From: Novosphingobium sp. SCN 66-18
GTDB lineage: Bacteria > Pseudomonadota > Alphaproteobacteria > Sphingomonadales > Sphingomonadaceae
Direction: 5' to 3'
Assembly (NCBI GenBank): GCA_001725355.1
Contig: MEGD01000002.1
Span: 89,229 to 153,228, forward strand
DNA length: 64,000 nucleotides
Every line of letters begins with the position of its first letter. Position 1 is the stretch's first letter. Shown in pieces: positions 61,577 to 64,000 of the stretch. The position numbers were made by a program, and so were the translations under genes. The notes below the pieces were generated by a model. The model saw only the letters and a program-made list of their open reading frames with translations, was not told the DNA's origin and searched no databases.

Positions 61577-62647
61577 CTACTCTTCGGTGCGCACCAGCAC
61601 CGTTTCGCCGATCAGCAGGAACAGGAAGAACGGCGCCCAGGCTGCCAGCAGCGGCGGGTATCCGCCGAAGTTGCCCATGGCGAGCGCGGCATTGTCCACC
61701 ACGAAATAGGCGAAGCCCAGCGCCATGCCGCCGATCGCGCGGATGAACAGGTGGCCCGAACGGGCCAGGCCGAACGCCGCCGTGGCGCCCAGCAACGGCA
61801 TCAGCAGGGCTGAAAGCGGCCCGCTGAACTTGTGCCACCACTTGCCGTCGATCTCGCCCGTGCGGAATCCGGCGGCGCGGATCGCCTCGATCGAACGCGA
61901 CAGGTGCGTGACCGATTCGCCATCGGCATCGACGTTCTTGATCACCACCTGCACCGGCTCGACGCCCTGGGCATAGACCTGGGGGCCTGGCAGGTCGGTC
62001 TGCCGCGCGCTCTGCACGTCGAAGGCCGTCGGCCGGTCGAACCGCCATCCCGGTTTGGCGTAGCTGGCCGAAGGCGCGGTCACGATCTCGGTCACCATGC
62101 CGGTCGGATCGCGGCGGTACCAGCTCACGTCGCTCATGCGGATCGCGGCGCCTTCCCCGGTCACCGAGCGCGCGAACAGGATGTTCTGCCCGTCCTGCAG
62201 CCACACGTTCGTCTTGACCCCGCTATCGACCGGGATCGGGCCGTAGTCCGCCGCTTCCCACGCCTTCAGCGTGGCGGTGGAGCGCGCCACGACCCGTTCG
62301 TTGAACGCGAAGGTCACCAGCGAGGTCACGGCCGCCACCAGGAACAGCGGCGCCAGCACCTGATGGGCGGAAAGGCCGGACGCCTTCATCGCGATGACCT
62401 CGCTGTTCTGGTTCAGCGTCATCAGCGTGATGATCGTGGCGAGCAGCACCGAATAGGGCAGGAAGCGGCTGACCAGTTGCGGGAAGCGCAGGCTGACGTA
62501 GGTCAGCAACTGGGCCTGCCCGTTGCCGGGCGCGGCCAGGATCGATCCGCTTTCGCTGAGCAGGTCCAGCATTTGCAGGACCAGGACCAGCATCAGCAGC
62601 ACCGCCACGATCCGCACCGCGAACATCTTGGCGATGTAGAACGTCAT
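61577..62647 (-). CDS. lptG: LPS export permease LptG
   Basis: LptG is one of two membrane subunits of the LptB2FG exporter that extracts lipopolysaccharide from the inner membrane. The 356-residue protein has the expected three N-terminal helices (MTFYIAKMFAVRIVAVLLMLVLVLQMLDLL), a periplasmic beta-jellyroll region (about 130-265), and three C-terminal helices with PLLGATAAFGLARSGHLFIRAIGGMALGFAYFVVDN. The start ATG at 62647 is used since the longer frame does not fit. It lies 19 bases after lptF, with which it normally forms an operon. Confidence 0.93.
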   Translation of the reverse strand: MTFYIAKMFAVRIVAVLLMLVLVLQMLDLLSESGSILAAPGNGQAQLLTYVSLRFPQLVSRFLPYSVLLATIITLMTLNQNSEVIAMKASGLSAHQVLAPLFLVAAVTSLVTFAFNERVVARSTATLKAWEAADYGPIPVDSGVKTNVWLQDGQNILFARSVTGEGAAIRMSDVSWYRRDPTGMVTEIVTAPSASYAKPGWRFDRPTAFDVQSARQTDLPGPQVYAQGVEPVQVVIKNVDADGESVTHLSRSIEAIRAAGFRTGEIDGKWWHKFSGPLSALLMPLLGATAAFGLARSGHLFIRAIGGMALGFAYFVVDNAALAMGNFGGYPPLLAAWAPFFLFLLIGETVLVRTEE

Positions 62648-62666
62648 CGTCCGCGACGGAAAGAAT

Positions 62667-63240
62667 TCAAACTGCACCGGTCGTCTCCGCGTCGCTTGCC
62701 GCCGGCACGGCGCGTTCGTGGCGCTGCGCGAACAGCTTGCCCACCGCGCCGGCCAGCTTGGCGAAGCCGCGCTCCAGCGCGCCGATCGGCTGGCCGCCCG
62801 GCACATAGGCCAGCCGCCAGTACATCCACACGATCAGCGCGGCGAACAGCAGGAACGGCCCCCACAGCGCCAGAGTCGGATCGATGCGGCCCAGGCTGGC
62901 GACATCCTGCCCGTACTGGTTCACCTTGTGATAGGCCACGACCATGACGATCGACAGGAACACGCCGAGCGAGGAGGTCGATCGCTTGGGCGGCACCGCC
63001 AGCGCCACCGCCAGCAGCGGCAGCAGGACCATCATCACCACTTCCACCAGGCGGTAGTTCAGGCTGGCCCGGCTTTCGTTGCGCATCTGCTCGGAATACT
63101 TGTCGTTCCAGCCGATCTTGAGCAGTTCGGGCAGGAAGTATTCCCGGTCCTCGTTGCCGCGCTGGCGGAACTGTTCGAGGCGCTGCGCATCCGCCTGCTG
63201 CACGTCGCCAGCGGACCGGCCCTGGATGCGGTGCTGCGGC
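62667..63240 (-). pseudogene. lptF: lptF, C-terminal half only (N-terminus lost at a junction)
   Basis: The C-terminal half of LptF, the partner of LptG. About 190 codons are recognisable, from roughly QGRSAGDVQQADAQ to the end, including the last three helices (LVEVVMMVLLPLLAVALAV, LGVFLSIVMVVAYH, WGPFLLFAALIVWMYW). The full protein is near 400 residues and starts with three helices and a periplasmic domain; none of that is present. Upstream of about 63240 the frame stays open but reads unlike LptF (RRLGAWQMRHHAERPL), being the reverse of another gene. Either the gene is broken in this strain or the assembly is chimeric here. Confidence 0.7.
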
Positions 63241-63527
63241 ACGAGCGGCCGCTCGGCGTGATGGCGCATCTGCCACGCGCCGAGCCGACGGCGACCGGCA
63301 CGCAGATCGGCGATGCGCTGGGCCTGGTGGCGCGCCACGACTCCACCCTGCCGGTGATGGTGGTGACCGACCCGCCGGCCAACGACGTGCGCGCCGCCGG
63401 CGATATCGGCGCCCGGCCGCTGGTCAACCTGGTGTGGATGCCGCGCCCGCCGGGGCTGAAGATGGTGATCGAGTTCCTGTTCATGGCCGAGCGGCGGCGC
63501 GGCGTGCCGGGGCTGTTGCCAGCCTAA
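63240..63527 (+). CDS. C-terminal fragment of an unrelated plus-strand gene
   Basis: A plus-strand frame that reads through the junction and ends at TAA 63525-63527. From about 63240 it encodes a plausible protein end: ALGLVARHDSTLPVMVVTD, DIGARPLVNLVWMPRPPGLKMVIEFLFMAERR. The spacing of hydrophobic strands and the LPVMVVT segment resemble the second half of a receiver domain, but the match is weak. Its 5' part is missing, so no start is given. The fragment shares nothing with lptF and presumably belongs to a different genomic context. Confidence 0.35.
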   Translation, partial: HERPLGVMAHLPRAEPTATGTQIGDALGLVARHDSTLPVMVVTDPPANDVRAAGDIGARPLVNLVWMPRPPGLKMVIEFLFMAERRRGVPGLLPA

Positions 63528-63533
63528 AGCCGG

Positions 63534-64000
63534 TCAGGCGGCGAACGGGCAGCCGGATTTGCGGCGCCTGCGGGCCTCCGTCGCGTAGCGGCCGAACGGG
63601 CGGTCCGGGTCGGCCGCGGGTGTTGCGATGCTGCGGCCGTAATCGGTCCAGTCCTCGGCGGTGAACGCCGCCGGCTCGCCCACCAGCGTCATCGCCCCCA
63701 GCGTCGCCTCGTCATAGGCGGCGCGCGGCAGCGGCTGGGCCTGCAGCAGCGGGCGGTCGGCATGCAGGCGCACCGCGCTGCCGGTGCGGGTCAGCCGGAT
63801 ATTGGTGAACAGCGGGCCGAACCAGCGGTCGGTCTCCACGATGCCCTCGTAGGCGGTGAAGCCGGACGACAGGAACAGGTTGGCCGGCGGGCGGACCAGC
63901 AGGCTCCAGCCCGGGGCGGTGCGGGCGAACAGGCCGGTCCAGACCTGCACCGTGCCCGGCTCGGGCAGCGCGGTCAGGAAGGGGGGCGCCGCGCCGTGCA
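63534..64000 (-). CDS. DUF6065-like protein, C-terminal part (cut by window edge)
   Basis: The last 155 or so codons of a minus-strand gene; the frame is open to the window end, so the start lies beyond. It contains PGWSLLVRPPANLFLSSGFTAYEGIVETD, a basic NIRLTRTGSAVRLHADRPLLQAQPLPR and ends RRRRKSGCPFAA. The order of these segments is reminiscent of DUF6065 proteins, which have no known role. It lies in the same foreign-looking end segment as the plus-strand fragment before it, six bases from that fragment's stop. Confidence 0.5.
   Translation of the reverse strand, partial: HGAAPPFLTALPEPGTVQVWTGLFARTAPGWSLLVRPPANLFLSSGFTAYEGIVETDRWFGPLFTNIRLTRTGSAVRLHADRPLLQAQPLPRAAYDEATLGAMTLVGEPAAFTAEDWTDYGRSIATPAADPDRPFGRYATEARRRRKSGCPFAA

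Overview
The window is a G+C-rich (about two thirds G+C by eye), densely packed chromosomal segment of an alphaproteobacterium, most likely from the Sphingomonadales (Novosphingobium-like). Several lines point there: a complete NepR/EcfG/PhyR general stress locus with a CHASE-HWE kinase, homologues of the alphaproteobacterial cell-cycle factors RcdA (DUF1465) and TrcR (DUF1013), an EI-Ntr enzyme, DUF1192, DUF4230 and DUF3667 proteins, many TonB/outer-membrane proteins, and palindromic intergenic repeats of types common in sphingomonads. No phage, insertion sequence, CRISPR array or plasmid function was seen; nearly everything is core or near-core chromosome.

Layout. 0-11 kb: truncated MFS transporter, phospholipid N-methyltransferase-like protein, lipB with an overlapping lipoprotein gene, CitE-like lyase, old-yellow-enzyme reductase, EamA exporter, nadA, DUF4230 and metallo-beta-lactamase-fold proteins, the RcdA homologue and two small DUF465 proteins around a divergent control region. 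11-20 kb: ptsP, rodZ-like, cpoB, tilS (apparently lacking a standard start codon), a CsgG-like exported protein and ftsH. 20-30 kb: quinone oxidoreductase, DUF3667 protein, secreted small protein, M23 peptidase, then a tightly overlapping run hemB - GNAT - GNAT - fused MFS/spermidine synthase - gamma carbonic anhydrase - DUF167. 30-40 kb: DUF481 porin-like protein, Lrp regulator, an exported cyanophycinase-family peptidase divergent from a TonB receptor, DUF1275, truncated haemoglobin, an ATP-dependent DNA ligase with its exonuclease, and an EF-hand lipoprotein. 40-53 kb: clpA without clpS, DUF1192, quinone oxidoreductase, trcR, crotonase, RNB nuclease, tRNA-Cys, LOG protein, thiD, DUF1272, glmM, dicarboxylate symporter. 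53-64 kb: superoxide dismutase, AI-2E-family permease, the general stress locus, a GNAT-like protein divergent from a fatty acid desaturase, lptG and a broken lptF.

The most coherent system is the stress locus at 55.1-59.0 kb. nepR and the sigma factor overlap; a kinase gene diverges from them. A single compact element between them reads as an EcfG promoter on both strands, and phyR has its own perfect EcfG promoter. Just beyond phyR, a strong plus-strand terminator with no plus-strand gene in front of it suggests an unannotated small RNA carrying a C-rich, anti-Shine-Dalgarno-like stretch.

The right end (from about 63.2 kb) looks foreign to the rest: lptF loses its N-terminal half at a sharp junction and is replaced by the tail of an unrelated plus-strand gene, followed by a gene running off the window. 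This is either a rearrangement or an assembly chimera.
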